64,000 bases of DNA from Labia minor (GCA_963082975.1 OY720349.1:45799962-45863961), one strand, 5' to 3'. Shown: positions 1-13,684, counted from the stretch's first letter. Program-made: numbers and translations. The notes: generated from the sequence alone by a model not told the origin.

Positions 1-1796
1 CTGTCCTCCACTTTTAATGGATTATTTACCCTGCCAGTCTGCCTAATCAAAAACCGCACTAACATATGTACAATATAGGCCTATGGGTTAAGATTTGCTC
101 TCAATTCCCCTTTTTGAATGACCCTACTACTCACCCCATACTCTTCACTTGTTTGAGTATAGAGTACAAATAAGACATCCCTATTCTGGTTTTGCAAGCT
201 TCAATGAAATTCAATTAAGATAAATTTTACTCAAATAGAAAATATTGTAAGAGGGGATCGATCGAACTATTGAAGGAGCAACTTGTCAAAGATGGACACA
301 ATCAATTACTACTGTACTAACTTGGTGAGAAAAATGAGAGCATTGTCTTTTTAAAACATAAGAGCAAGTTAAAATTAATATATATATATTATCTATTTCA
401 ATATATCAATATTAATGCAAACAAAAAATGTGACAAAAACTAAGTTTTAAAAATAAATAAATAAATAGAAAAAGTTTTGGAATTAAAGGAAAATATTTTT
501 ATGAGATTATAATTTGAATGTGTAGATAATATATATAATTTTAGATTTATATTCTATTTCGAATAATATTTGTTTGTTCAATGTTCAAAATGTTTTATTC
601 AAATGATCAATTTCAAACAAACTAAAATTTGATTTTTTTTTGTTGTATTAATTAGATCTATTTTTTAAAATTAAGGTCTAATTACGTTAAATTATTAAAT
701 AAAGTAAAATCAAAATAATTTTCCGTTGTGTTTATTAATTACAAAATTATATTTCAATACATTAAAATTAAACTTTCAAAAATATTTTCTGAAATTTGTT
801 TTTTAACTATTTCTTCCTTGAAATTCATTTTATTTTTATAAATTATAATAAATAATTAATGCACCAGTTTGGCCTATGCATAATTTATAATATCATGTAA
901 ATAATCAATTAGTACTGCTGTTGAATGAGAGAGGCCTTTAGGCACATTGGCCAACTGGTCCGAACTCAAGTGTTTGTCTTCATGATTCAGCCATGCCCTA
1001 GGATAGGGGCGACCTTTGCTTACACTACTCTTCTCAGGAGTAGCCCTCTTTATTTAAACTTGGTAAATTAAAAAAAATTACAAAAGCACTTGTTATTTAT
1101 TCTCTTTAACCAATATTACACTTCTTAGAGAGGGGACATTAGAAAAGAAAAAAAAAATTAATTATACTTAAAAACAATACAATGCAAATACTTCAATAAA
1201 CTAAACAAAATTTGAACAAAAGATTCCTAAAGATCAATAACCGTAGAAGAAAATAAAAATATTTGTTTTTTTTTCGGTCCAATACATTTAACGAGTAAAA
1301 TATAAAAAAATTAGACAGTTAAGAAACATTCCAAAATAAATTTATATCTGTGATCTCAGGCGCAGACTAAAAAATTTTCAAATTTTTGTTTACCTAAAAA
1401 ATATAGAAATATTTATATTCTTATTAAAAATAAAGAATAGAATATAATATTGCATATTTTATTCAAAAATATCATAAAAATGGGTAATTTTGTTCTATAT
1501 ATAATATATACTTCTATTATTTTTTTATTAAATATTAAAAAATCTAAAATATATAAAATTATTAAAAAAATTTATTTCTAAGAGAATTAAAACAAATGAT
1601 AAGGTTTATCAAGGCATATAAATATTAGAATCTTTACTCTGAAATCATTTGATTGTATACATATTTTGATATTCTTTATTATAAAAATCCTTCTGATTTA
1701 TACAAATCAAATACTAAATTAAAATATGCTTCTATATAAAATAAAATATAAATTTTGAAATTAATGAGAATAATATTTCCAGTATGTGGATATTTT
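1..1796. other. AT-rich intron, nothing recognised
   Basis: Long A/T runs; one mixed stretch at 930-1050 (GCCATGCCCTAGGATAGGGG, then CTACTCTTCTCAGGAGTAG, a small hairpin). No gene or repeat family identified. Confidence 0.6.
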
Positions 1797-2460
1797 TACT
1801 TACTCGCATACTTCGTATAAGGGAAGTATTGGAATCGTCAAAAATTTCGACTTCGAGATTTCGATAGATCTTGACGTTTTAGACCTCCCTGAGTCGGAAA
1901 ATACCATAATTATGTCTGTGTGTGTGTATGCATGGATGTATGGATGTATGTAATGTTTGTCTGTGAGCAAATTTACTCAGAAACTAATTAAGCTAGGACT
2001 TCGAAATTTGGTACACCGATATTATACACAGTTTGTAGATTTCTATCAAAATTTCGTCAAAATCGGTTAACCGGAAGTGGTACTTTACCTACACTGGTTG
2101 CGTTTACCATTCAAGTAAAGTACCTGTTTGCTTCGCGATATTTGCTTTATATTTTGTATATAGATTTAAAAATATGAAAAAAATTCAGATACCAAATTTC
2201 ATCATGATCTGACTACCGGAAGTGACATTTTACCTATACAAGTAGCGTTAGGTGTATATTATAAATATATATAATAGTGTTAAACTATTTTACTTTATAA
2301 TTTAAATTAATTAGTTTGTTTATTTTTATTGTTGTTAATTATTTATGTTTTATCGTTCTCAAGATAATGGTTAAAAATAACTTGTAATTTAATTTATTCT
2401 TTTAGGTAGTGAATTTCTATATTATTATATGCGGGAAAGCCTAGGGGAGGACACTCCCGA
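1797..2460 (+). mobile_element. Hairpin-ended non-autonomous repeat, family A, copy A1
   Basis: This copy and 28227-28825 align over almost their whole length. The left end is a hairpin, TACTCGCATACTTCGTATA followed by AGGGAAGTATTGG. It goes on through GACTTCGAGATTTCGATAG, a (TG)n/ATG-rich block, AAATTTGGTACACCGATATT, and two ACCGGAAGTG blocks. The right end is GCGGGAAAG followed by a GGGGAGGACACTCCC hairpin. Left TTTCCCGC (in A2) and right GCGGGAAA are inverted repeats. T runs flank both ends. No protein is encoded. Superfamily unknown. Confidence 0.8.
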
Positions 2461-3910
2461 TTTTTTTTTCAAATTGTTAATTATATTTTGAATATACTGG
2501 ATGATTAATTTTTATGTTTATTAATAGTAACAGTAAATTTTAATATTTATCGAAATGGAAACGGATTTCTTTGGATTGGTATTTCATTTGTTATTGAAAA
2601 TACAACTTTAACAAAGCCACACGGATATTTTGTTGAAGTTATTTCCGCCTTAAATAATAAATTTCAAGTGGTGAAGACCATTTGATGGTAGTTTCTCGTA
2701 TCACGGCAATCTCCGTACCCATATGGAGTTCAGATAAAATCTCTGTTTGGTTGGTCGAGAAGGGTAAGGGAATGGGAGGGGGAAGCGACAGTCGTTGCGC
2801 ACAACTGACAAGGTCGTCGATGGTTGTTCTTTTGCACTGACCCTTGACGATCCTCCCCAACGACCACGCCAATATCCATTTACCATTTTAAATTTTACGA
2901 GTAAATGCATTATCACAGTCTGACCACTCTTTCACCCTCTCATTCGCGCACACACCTGTTTGGATAGTACTCTATCCATCTGTTCATCTTTCGTGATGCC
3001 ACATTAGCATTGTGTGCCATACAAAGACATTTTGATCGTAATAAATAATTAGTTTATTAGTAAAAGTGCGTGTTTTCTATCTCACCCTCACCATCAGCAA
3101 GCAAGTTACGTGTATTCATAAACTCATTAGTATAACTAGGAATATATATACTAAAGTAGCTATTCTCCAAGCATTGTCTCTCACCTGATGTTACGTTTAG
3201 AAAAAAAAATGTGATCCTTTTTTTAATCAAGATTCTGTCATGTTTTATGTTGACTTTTTAAAATTTATTTCTCCCTATCATATTTTTGTTAAAAGAAATT
3301 TCCTTAATAATATACACCCATAATTTTTTTTTTTTAATGTTTTGTCATTTATTTCTAATTGTAATTTAATAACTTATATTGAAATTTAATTATTATGAAA
3401 ACATAAATTAATTAAAAAATAATACTTTTATAAACAAAATAAAGTATTTTTTCATTTTAATTTTACCTGCATATTTAATAACTTAATTATATATTGTAGT
3501 CATTTTCTTGGAAGATTCTGTAATGGAAAATAATAACTTTTTAGGAATATTTTCAAATATTTTTATTTTAACAAATATAGAAATACATACAGACTTTAAA
3601 CTAAATTTTTTTTTTTTTATTTTCCAATTAAGATCTACATCTGCCCTTTCTTTGGGCAACAATAAATCGTTTACAATATATTTACAATAATATTTACAAT
3701 ATAATGGAAAAGAGAAATAGGAGTATTAGGAAGTACTCGGCACGGCTATTTGCCCGATAGAGTAGGACGGAAGGACATCTCTCAATTTAGGGTTCAGTGA
3801 AAGAAAGAGGAGGGAATAGGAAAGAAGGAAGGAGTAAAAAAAAACCTGCTGAATATACAGATTAAAGGAAAATAGTTGGGAAAACGAAGGGAACTATACT
3901 ACTTTAAACT
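2461..3910. other. Intron with one GC-richer patch
   Basis: 2690-2970 has mixed composition (GGGAATGGGAGGGGGAAGCG; GACCCTTGACGATCCTCCCC). Two overlapping minus-strand frames there show no family resemblance and are rejected as genes. 3795-3840 is a purine tract. The rest is AT-rich. Confidence 0.55.
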
Positions 3911-4510
3911 AAATAATACGAATTATTTCGGGGTTGAGGGCAGAATTATAAACATAGGTCAATAATATTCTTAATCTTGGATCGAAATCTATAAAATATT
4001 TGTTTTAATTTTAGTCATAATTTTCTTATGGTGTTTTTGGCTCTCTCAATTATGATTGTTTTCAATTTACAAAAAGGTTCCCCACCCCTCATTTAGAATA
4101 AAAGAGTAATATTGTATAATTTTAGGTGACTAATTTTTTTTCAACGATTCAGGAACATCTTTAAGAAGGTGTATTTTTTAAAATGAAAATATCACTATAT
4201 TATTCAATCACATATAAAATAGTATATTATTTTTTCTTTTACTACACCTAAAAACAAATTAATTATTTAAAAGAGCTAAAAAAAAATTTTAGAAAAAATA
4301 ATCTCAATAATTGTTAAGATATTCTTTTCTTTTTATAATTTATAATTTATTTTTATAATTATTATACTAACTCATTTATCTTTTGAGTAGTAATTAAAAT
4401 AAAAACAAATTCACTTCAATTTTATATAACAGTCTAGCTACTCAGATCGCCTTTGGCGTTCTTCACTCCTAGCTCTGCTCCCTGTATCCCCGAAGTAATT
4501 CGTATTATTT
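3911..4510. mobile_element. Non-autonomous element with about 35-bp imperfect inverted ends
   Basis: The left end AAATAATACGAATTATTTCG continues GGGTTGAGGGCAGA; the right end, reverse complemented, reads AAATAATACGAATTACTTCG then GGGATACAGGGAGCAGA. The match runs about 35 bp with a few differences and small indels. The 530-bp interior is AT-rich and has no open frame of interest. No clear target duplication, so superfamily is open. Confidence 0.6.
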
Positions 4511-4908
4511 GATTGAAAGTCTGTATATAATAGGTTATCATTTATTTAATTTATAAAACTAAAACTAACATTTTTAACTTATTTAAACTTGTGAGGCATA
4601 ATAATTGATGTACAGAAATGTTGAATGTTAGATTTGATTTGCTGTCCGATTTGGGCATTCTCCTAGGATTAGAAAAATCTTATAAGTTGAGTCTTTCCCG
4701 AGTCTAATTCATTTACCCATACAAGTTGCATGAGATGCCTAAATTTATCAATTGAAAACGTGAAGATATGCAAAAAATTTTAAATTCTGAGCATAAATAG
4801 TTAATTTATTTTAAAATTAAAATACTAAATTAGATTAAAAACCATTTTTTTAGATTTTTCTTTTTTCTTAATTCTTTCAATAAATATATCATTAAATTCT
4901 AACGGAAA

Positions 4909-5371
4909 TACGAGGGTGGTCTGAAAAGTTTCCGACCTGGCCAAGAAAATCGATGTTTTTAAATTTTTTTTTTTTTTGCTATATTTTTTAACATAATCTC
5001 CATCAACACTGATACATTTCTCATAACGGTGTTCTAATTAATTTAATTAATTAATTAAATTTGATTTAATTTAATTTAAGTCTCATCAACAGTTATGAAT
5101 CGACGCAAAAATTCGTTTGGATTACGCCTACAGCGCCAAATTGTCGTTAGAAATGGTTTTTCGAAACAATTTTTGGTCTAACGTTAGGAAATGCGGCACC
5201 CACGTTGCACACAGCTTTCCATATTCATATGGTTTTGCAAAATATTTCGCACACGTTCAGCTGACATCGTACAGGTCTCAGCTATCTTGAATTTTGAAAA
5301 ATAAAACAAAAAAAAATTGAAAAACATTGTTTTTCTTGGTCAGGACGGAAACTTTTCAGACCACCCTCGTA
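4909..5371 (-). mobile_element. Internally deleted mariner element
   Basis: Both ends carry inverted CGAGGGTGGTCTGAAAAGTT, extending with mismatches about 60 bp inward, and both are bordered by TA, as expected for Tc1/mariner. The interior on the minus strand retains two scraps of transposase: IAETCTMSAERVRNIL (5193-5285, helix-turn-helix side) and NPNEFLRRFITVDET (about 5080-5127), which holds the first catalytic Asp. A frameshift lies between them. The start codon, most of the N-terminus and everything after VDET are gone, replaced near 5035-5080 by an ATTTAATTAA-rich stretch. The copy cannot encode transposase. Confidence 0.88.
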
Positions 5372-6728
5372 TATCTATTAGTAATGGTTAAACTTAAGGT
5401 GTATACTCAGATTCCCAATTGTTGAAAAGCGTTTTGTAAAGTACTTTAATGACATTTCTCTTATAATATCAAATTTCTATTAATTAATGAATTTGTTGAT
5501 TTTTATTTTATTTTTAAATTAATTTGCCAATCCAATTTTTCATATACTTCTGTTTCATATATTTTTAACTAAAATAAAAAAAAATATAAAAAGAATTTTA
5601 TCATTATAATAAATTATTCCCCTTGTAAATAGGAAATAAAGAAATAAATTTTATCTGGCCATTTACACATCTCTAATATTTGTTATTAGATTTCAGTTGG
5701 TTGAATAATTTTAAATAAAGCTTAGAAATATTTTATTTCAAAAGTGTGGCGCTTCATCGTCGATATTCTAAAGCATTTTAAAATAAGAGCCAAGGGATGA
5801 GGAAAGAGGTTAAAGTCTTTAAAGAGAGTAAGTAGATGAATACACTTGTTGCATATTTAATAAATCCGTCTCCCATTTCCTTCTCCCTCACCAACATCCT
5901 CTATATTCTCTTTCGACGTCGTTTTCCGTTTTATTTTCATACTTTTATGCTAATATTTTAGTTCAACATATATAAAGTTAGACATATACAATAAATAATT
6001 GGAAGAAGTAATTGGACCCTATTGACTGGTATCTGTTTAATCGGACAAATTGGCACCCCACCCTTCAGGTTTAACTCAAACACCCTCTTCCCCTATCAAC
6101 ACCGAACGATGTACATTTCATTTACTTAAATAAGAACATCCCTCTGTAGGGGCGAGAATTTAATTGGAAAAGATTGAACCTACAACGAAAATCCTAAAAA
6201 TAAATTCCACACCATTTACGAACACTCATTTTATATTCTAAAGATTACTTTATCTGATTCGTTTGGCATTTATTTAATGGATTTTTTAAATCAATTTATC
6301 TAATTATTAAATTAAATAAAAAAAAAATACAAATAAATTTTTTATTTAAAAATGAAATTAGATTAATCTTTGTTTTTGAGGGGTTGGGATTATTTTAGGT
6401 GAATGTTTTTTTTTCTCGATTTTCTGATGAAGATAAAATGTAATTTGATCTCACCAATCAATTCTAAAAGGACGAAAGATTGAGACACGAGTTGATTCAG
6501 AATTGCTTATTTTCATCAACAGACATTGCTTCGGTGAACATTACCCAATTGGGGTTAAAAGTAGTTGTACTTCCCAATTCTTGCAAGGAATGATTATGTT
6601 ATTTTAATTTAAGGATTATTTTAGCAACTTTATGATTGCTAACAACCATCTCAATGATTATTATTTACTTTACTTTCTTAATCAAAAATTAAAAATTAAC
6701 AATAATAATATGAATAAAAACTGATTTT
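5372..6728. other. AT-rich intron, nothing recognised
   Basis: Mixed-composition patches at 5800-5930 and 6030-6180. No coding frame or repeat match. Confidence 0.55.
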
Positions 6729-6987
6729 TAGGCATCCTACCAAAGGTCATCCATCGCCTACCGTGATAAAGGCGTTTTATAAGCAGTAGAATGGCTCCTC
6801 TCTCAACCTTAGTCTTGATTTTCTTGATCGGAGGCACTACTTTTTATCAATTAGCTTCCTAATTTTGATCCCTTATGTTAGGCTTGATAGACTAGAGCTA
6901 AAGAAATTCTCTTGCCAAGCCTAGAGCTGGAACCCGAGACCACGAGGAAGTGAGTCATTGGCGTTGACCCCCAGACTGTGTGGCGTC
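6729..6987 (-). mobile_element. SINE-like sequence with tRNA-type promoter boxes
   Basis: On the minus strand a GC-richer segment starts CGCCACACAGTCTGGGGGTC. It has a box-A-like stretch (TGGGGGTCAACGCC) and, about 35 bp on, a box-B-like GGTCTCGGGTTCCAGCTC, the spacing of a tRNA-derived head. The body continues through AGCCTAACATAAGGG to GGTAGGATGCC. There is only one copy in the window and no target duplication was found, so a SINE is likely but not proved. Confidence 0.5.
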
Positions 6988-9411
6988 TTTTATAATAAAA
7001 AAAATACATATTTTTTTAAAAAATTTTCTTCTTTCTGATGATTTCGTTATAAAGTAAATTAAATTAAAAATAATCATAGTTAATTTATAATAATTTATTA
7101 TATAGTATATATAAATAATTAATATTTATTTTTAAACATTTAATTTTAAAATAAAAAATTTGATTGAAATGTGCTCGATATATTCAACGAACAATTTTAG
7201 TTCGTTTATAAAATCTATGTCTGTGAGTGTGTCTGTCGCCAAAAATTTTCGATTTTATAAATGTTGATTTTGGATTCGAGTAGAGCTTAAAAAAGTGTAA
7301 ATGTAAAGTAGTCTTGGTTTTTTAAAATTCGGTTGGGAACATGTTCAAATCGGCGGTCAATGTTGAAAATTTCCGATATTTTCAGCGCATAATTATAAAT
7401 AAGCGATGTGTTCAGCGGATCTTCGATCGTATCATTATAATTATAAATTATATAAATTATATTAATTATTATTTATTATAAATTATAATAAAAGTTCGTT
7501 GATAGTAATGCTTCCTAGCATTCCCAGATGTTTAAATCTAAATTTGTCCGAATCTCTAGAGAACTATTAAACTTTTCACTTCAAAATTTACTGAGAGTTA
7601 TTTCTTTTAAGTTGTTTTTTACCTTTCTCCAAACAATCGAATGATAGCTCTTATGCTTAGATATATATCTCGTTATGATCCCAGAAAGTTCAATTTCATT
7701 TAAAGATGCATTGTATGCCATAAAAGTTCGACGATTGATATATATATTTTTTATATTCTTGAAATAAAACGAAATATTCAGTGTCTATCAAGTTAACAAA
7801 TAAAATCCCAAAAATTTATTTTTTATCCTCTCAGTACTAAGCAATTATATTAGCCTTAAAAGCTAGTCGGAGGATGCTTAAATAGCTTTAAAAAAGCACG
7901 TGCAATAGCATTTACCTCTGAATAGGAGTCGACGCAATATGCACCCTTCCATCCACCCTTCTTCATCGTCAAGTCGCCGTTTTGAAGGAGAATGACGGCC
8001 TCAAACGCACGCGAAATGAATAATAAAGTGGATTGGTGTAAGGAAATGGTGAGAGAAAAAAATGAAGGAAAGATTGGCACAAAATGAGTTTAACGTAGAA
8101 AAGAGATTACAGAGATGGCGGGTAGGGAGATAAAAAAGAGTTAAGTTTCTAAGAATCAGTTATCAAGATTAGTATCTACCAGACAAATTATACTCGAATA
8201 TTTACAAGATTTTTAATTGAATAATCATTTGAGAATTTTAAACATTTATTTATGTTTCAAGATTTTTTTTAAGAAAAATTAGTTCAGTTTAATCCTATAT
8301 TCGGGCAAGATTTCTAAGAGGGTGTGGGAATCTTTATTCATTATAGATTCCTCGTTTTAGGACAATTAAGTATTTAATATGATCCTTTGAAAAATTTTAT
8401 ATTAATTTTTCTATTAAAAAATATATAATGTATTTTAAAATTAAAGAATAAATATTATTTTTAATTAGATTAAAATAAAAGATGTATATACATAGAAATT
8501 ACTAGGTTCAATTAAATACAGTTGAAATAAAAAATAATAATTTTCTATTTATCTTTAATCAAACCATCATTATTTAATTGTAATTGTTATTCTACAGGGT
8601 TTCTATGATAATATTTAAAGTATAATTCTTCTTTTCTTTAATTAGATATGTTGTATGGGTGAATGACACGAAATTGGATCAATATGATTGTTAGGTTTTA
8701 CCTATTTCGCGTGCGAATCACTGCAGTTTGTATATGCAAATAAATATTTGAAATATGCAAATTTGCTAGTTCACTGATTGAGGTAAATTAACAAAGATTG
8801 GAAAATTATATTTATACATACGAGTATAATACCTAACTGGTGCTCTTTTATAATTATTAATAACACTTAATGGCATTAGTGAATGAATAAAAAAAAAATA
8901 TCGCCTTTTTATATTTTGAATTTGATTCTATCAATTGACTATAAATAAAAAGAAATATTAATGACAGTGATAAGTGGCTTCATGATGGCAATGGAGAATG
9001 CTCATTAATTTCGATTATAGGCTCTTAGAGATTACTGTTGGCCAGTTATCTAGGATTCAAGCCGGGAATGAAGAGCAAATGGGGGCTTCTGGAATGTCAA
9101 TGACACACATTCGTCTCTCAATCCCCCCCCCCCCCCCGTTATTAATCTCCTTTTAATATCATTTACACCATCTTAATTATATTTTTTTTATTATCTTTAA
9201 GTTTTCATATTCATTTCAAAAATAAAAATGAAAAATACTTTTTCCACAATCTCGTGTCTGAATTTAAATAATACAGATAAGTAAATAATATTTTTTCCAA
9301 ATTACTATTTTCTTTTAATTAATAGTAATTATAATAATTAAATAAAAACAATACAATTAATTCAATATATATGAATAATTTTAAATTAATAATATTTTTA
9401 ATAATTTATAT
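6988..9411. other. Intron, nothing recognised beyond simple repeats
   Basis: A GC-richer patch at 7855-8140 crosses a 74-codon minus-strand frame with no family resemblance. Another at 8980-9140 includes the poly-C run. Otherwise AT-rich. Confidence 0.55.
9123..9137. repeat. Poly-C run
   Basis: Fifteen consecutive C, unusual in this composition; its length is a likely sequencing or assembly uncertainty. Confidence 0.9.
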
Positions 9412-9629
9412 TAGTGGTTCCCAATGTGAAGCGTACTCCTCACATGCAATTTGACAGTTGAGTGGGACGATGGAAAAATTGTTGAGCGGTCCATCATTTA
9501 GGCTACTTATTATTAGTGAACAATTAAAAAATTTTAATATTAAAAATTATATATATATATATAACATCGAGGGACATTTTAAGTTTTAAGAAGCTCTGAG
9601 ACATGGCATAAAAAAGGTTGGGAACACTG
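9412..9629. mobile_element. hAT-like MITE
   Basis: A 218-bp segment with inverted ends TAGTGGTTCCCAA and TTGGGAACACTG, a common terminal sequence of non-autonomous hAT elements in animals. The inside is AT-rich with a TA run and no coding sequence. The 8-bp flanks do not match well, so the insertion is old or one end is altered. Confidence 0.65.
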
Positions 9630-10126
9630 ATTGAATAATTTTTAAATTATTTTGAATGTTAAAAAATGATTATTTTATTGTATTTATTTATTTTCTATCA
9701 CTTAGATTTAAATATTAACAATTACTTAATAACCGGCATTTTATTTTTATTAATATTATTTACTATTCATTACAATTTAGTTAATATAGTTAATTGAGTA
9801 ATATATCTATATATCTCAATAAAATTAAATTAAATTATTAATTCCCGGCAAATTTTTTATTTATCATTCCAGTTTTCTTAAAATTGCTTTCATAAATGTA
9901 AAGGAATTTTACAAAAATAAATAGCCATTATATGGATATGTAGGTATAAAATTGTGGTTATGCCAAATATATTTTATTTTTATGTGTATGGTTCTATTTA
10001 TATGTTCAAATACCCGCATGAATATCTCTGTTAATATTATGTATACATTTGACCATAAACAAGACCATAAATTATTTTTTGTGATTCTCACTACTATTCC
10101 AGAACCACAAAATTAAAAATATTTGG

Positions 10127-10166
<40 letters not shown>

Positions 10167-13100
10167 ATATATAATGTCATTTCCATTATAAATGTATTTT
10201 TTTATAATCTTAAATTAGTGAATATATAAAAATATATTTATCTTTTTGTGAAGATGGTAGAATCTTTCATTAGAGAAGTATTAGAATAAAAGAAAAGATG
10301 TTTATCAAGACTATATTTTTCATGACTAGATCTGTATGACATTTACACACAAACTTAATAATAAATAATATACTTAAAATAATTAGATGAACAGATAAAA
10401 GTTATTCTAACTAAAACATCGAAAATTAGGCAAAATTTAGACTTAAAATCTATTTTTAAAAGTTAATATATTCCAAAATAATAATAATAATAATAATGTT
10501 TAAACCCCCATTGTAATATAAATTTTAAATGGACTGAAAGAATAAAACGTCACGTGAGGATTTGAGAAGCATAGAATATAAATATGGTCTAATTTCTGAG
10601 TATTCGTTTTTTTATAAAAACTTATTCAGAACAAAAAAAAACAAAGAAAATTTAATAATAAAAATCTTTGGAAATATCAGAATTAAACAATATTTTTTAG
10701 TTATTTTTATTTGTATAATAACTCATCTTTGAACTATTTTTAAATATATTTTGTTTTAATTTTTAGTTTTTTTATCACCATTATAATGGAGACATTTTAA
10801 GGATTATTAATTGACTAATTATTTTAGTTCATAAACTATTTCATAAAATTCAACGTATCTCTATTTAAAATTGTTTAGTAATTTGCCTGTATCATATAGT
10901 CAGATGATAATACTTTTATTAGCCAATGTTTACATTAGGCTTTAAATAATATTAATATCTTTTTTTATGGAGTTTTTGAAAGATTTAATTACCATTGGAA
11001 CAATGTATAAACGGATATCTGTTTTATGATTTGATAACGCACCCATTAATTCTAAATATATTGAACTAAACTAAGATAAATGTATATTATTTTAATTCTA
11101 AAATAATATACAACAAAAAGAATGAATGTGATTTAATAATAATGATTTACCATTAAAAAGTTTTTCATAACATTTTGTTGTCTCATATTTTTATGTTGAT
11201 TTAACTATTCAGTTAATCTTGAAGAGAAAATTAATTATCGAAAATTGATACATAACTAGTGAATAAAATTATAAAAGAAAATATATTTATAACATAAAAA
11301 CAAAACTAAATGATGATTAATAGAAGTGAGAGAGAATGGGAGGCAGATGATATTCGACCAGCATCGGTGTATGTATAGGTAGATGGGTATAAATGTTAGG
11401 GTTAGGGATGGTAAAAATGGACATGGCTGGGTGAGGGTGGTGTTCCAATTGGCATGATTATTTATTCATTGACAATGAAATTAAAATGCACATGCATGCA
11501 TGCACTTTAACATTGCAACCGTGACACACGTGATTCAGGGAAGCCAACGGGCTTGAAGGGTGACACCACACATCCAATCAATGAAAACATCGCTGACACT
11601 CCCTCCACCTCTAAAAAGTTTGTCTCCACATTTATATTTTATAAAAAAATATATATATATATATATATATTTAAATTTTATCACAGAATATTTCTCATAA
11701 ATATAATTTCGAAATTCATGGAAATGGTTTTTTTTTTAATTTTGAAAATCAAAAACGAAAGCCCAATTGTAATCACTGACCTATGTAAATATGTTAATTA
11801 AAACATTTCATTTATAAATAATATTAATTAAAAGAAAATAAGAATTTATAAACTTTCGATTCGAAAATTGTAGAGACAGAAAATTATTTTTTACTTAATA
11901 ATTAGCATTTTCTAAAAAATAGTCTTAAGCATTTATTATACTAAAATTATTTAAAAAAATTAATTTGAATGTATTTTTAAAGCTTAGGATAAGAATGGGG
12001 GGTTGACTTTTGACTTATGTAATATCACAGTTAATTAAAAATTTTATTTTTTCCTAAAAGATCTATTTTTTTTTTTTTTATTTATATAAGATTTAATTTC
12101 TTACAGAAGAATGTATAGTTTCATTTTTTTCAGTTATGATTTGCTTCTTTCCTTGGCACCTTTCCTTAGTCTCTCCCTCTCCCTCACCCCTTCTATTTAC
12201 TTATAAATAGCTCTATTTAAATGCTTTTCGTGTATAGTATTTATGTAATATGTACTATTTTAGAATATTTAGTCCTTACTCATATAAATTACAAATTAAC
12301 ATTTCCTAAACTCAATTAGGATTATTGTGTAATATATACGTATATATACGTATATATATATATGTTAGTATAGATATAAGATAAATAATATGCATATTTA
12401 ATAATATGAATAATTATGACTTTATCATAATTTTATTTGATTTTTGGCAGTGGATGTTATTGGATAATATTCAAGATGAAGTAAATTTTCTAAATCTAAG
12501 TTTTAATCAAATTAAAATGTATTGGATGAATGTTATAAATGAATGAATTTATCTAAATAGTAATAAAGTAAATGAATTAAATCTGAACAGAGTGTCCAGG
12601 CATACACTCTAATGATCATGATTAAATAATTCACACCTCAAATTAACATAAACCACGCATGAATAGAGGTCAAAACATTCTATGTTTAATACCAAATCAT
12701 TTCTATAGAATATTATCAATAACGTATACATTATTTATGAACAAATGTTTCTCAATGAATTAAAATTAAATGATTGCTAGTCTTTTTATTCATTTTTTAA
12801 GAAAAATATATTATGTGGTTCAAAAATTAAAATAATAATTCATCATTGTTTAAAAATGGATATATTTAAACGATGTTTTGATAAATTATTTGAGATTAAT
12901 TTAATTTTGAATCAGAACTTGAAACACACTTGATTATTATCAATTATTAATTTAACATATTACATTTATTTGAAATGAAATTAGCTTCGTAAGAGTGATG
13001 AGTGTTTGAAATTTGAATTAACAATAACATTTGAATAATATATATATATATATATATATTATTTATTAAAAATTTTATTAGGAAAAAAATTAATGTTTGA

Positions 13101-13199
13101 AATGATATGTACTTAATTTTATATGTATATTAATAGATTAATTTGAATGTGAATTAATTTTAAAGTTAATTTTCTTAGGATAGTAATAAATTAATTGTT
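9630..13199. other. AT-rich intron, nothing recognised
   Basis: One mixed stretch at 11320-11610, with GGGTGAGGGTGGTG and CATGCATGCATGCAC, could be regulatory. The ATATACGTATATATACGTAT repeat lies near 12334. No exon or element identified. Confidence 0.55.
10131..10162. repeat. (TA)n microsatellite
   Basis: Sixteen uninterrupted TA units, then TACAATATATATAA. Confidence 0.95.
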
Positions 13200-13560
13200 T
13201 ATCAAGTTCCGATCATAGATTAATACGAAGGGCTAGGGGATGGAGGGACGAGAGTGATTGAATTAATAGACGCCCATCTCGTTATGCATACAGGCTCCGA
13301 TAGGGAATCGGCCCTTGAATAGGGATAGGATAGGGATAAGGCTATCTAGCCAAGGGTTGTAATCCATCCATGTGGCCTCCTAATTGACTGACGGCACAAC
13401 CAGGAGGGTGTTAGACTTGGCGCATGCATGCATAATGCAACGCATTGCCCTCCGAACGGAGATTAATTGATTATTATTATAATGTCTTAAGTATCCACTC
13501 CTCCGCCGAATTGCACCGACACAAATTATACGGTTAATGTCTTCATACCAAGGAGATATT
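13200..13560. promoter_or_regulatory. Non-repetitive GC-richer island, candidate regulatory element
   Basis: Balanced composition between AT-rich flanks. Contains GGGATAGGATAGGGATAAGG (GATA and GGGATA cores), TAATTGA and GATTAATTGATTATTATT homeodomain-type cores, TGGCGCATGCATGCATAATG, and CCGAACGGAG. No frame, splice-like exon or repeat match in the window. A regulatory role is inferred only from contrast and motif content. Confidence 0.3.
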
Positions 13561-13684
13561 ATATCTGTCTATCTGAGAGGCGATTTTATATATCAGTTGT
13601 AATTATTAAGAAATATCAATTATTTCATTTCATTGAAAATGGATTCATTTATTTGATAAATATCAGCTCTATTATATAAATTAG

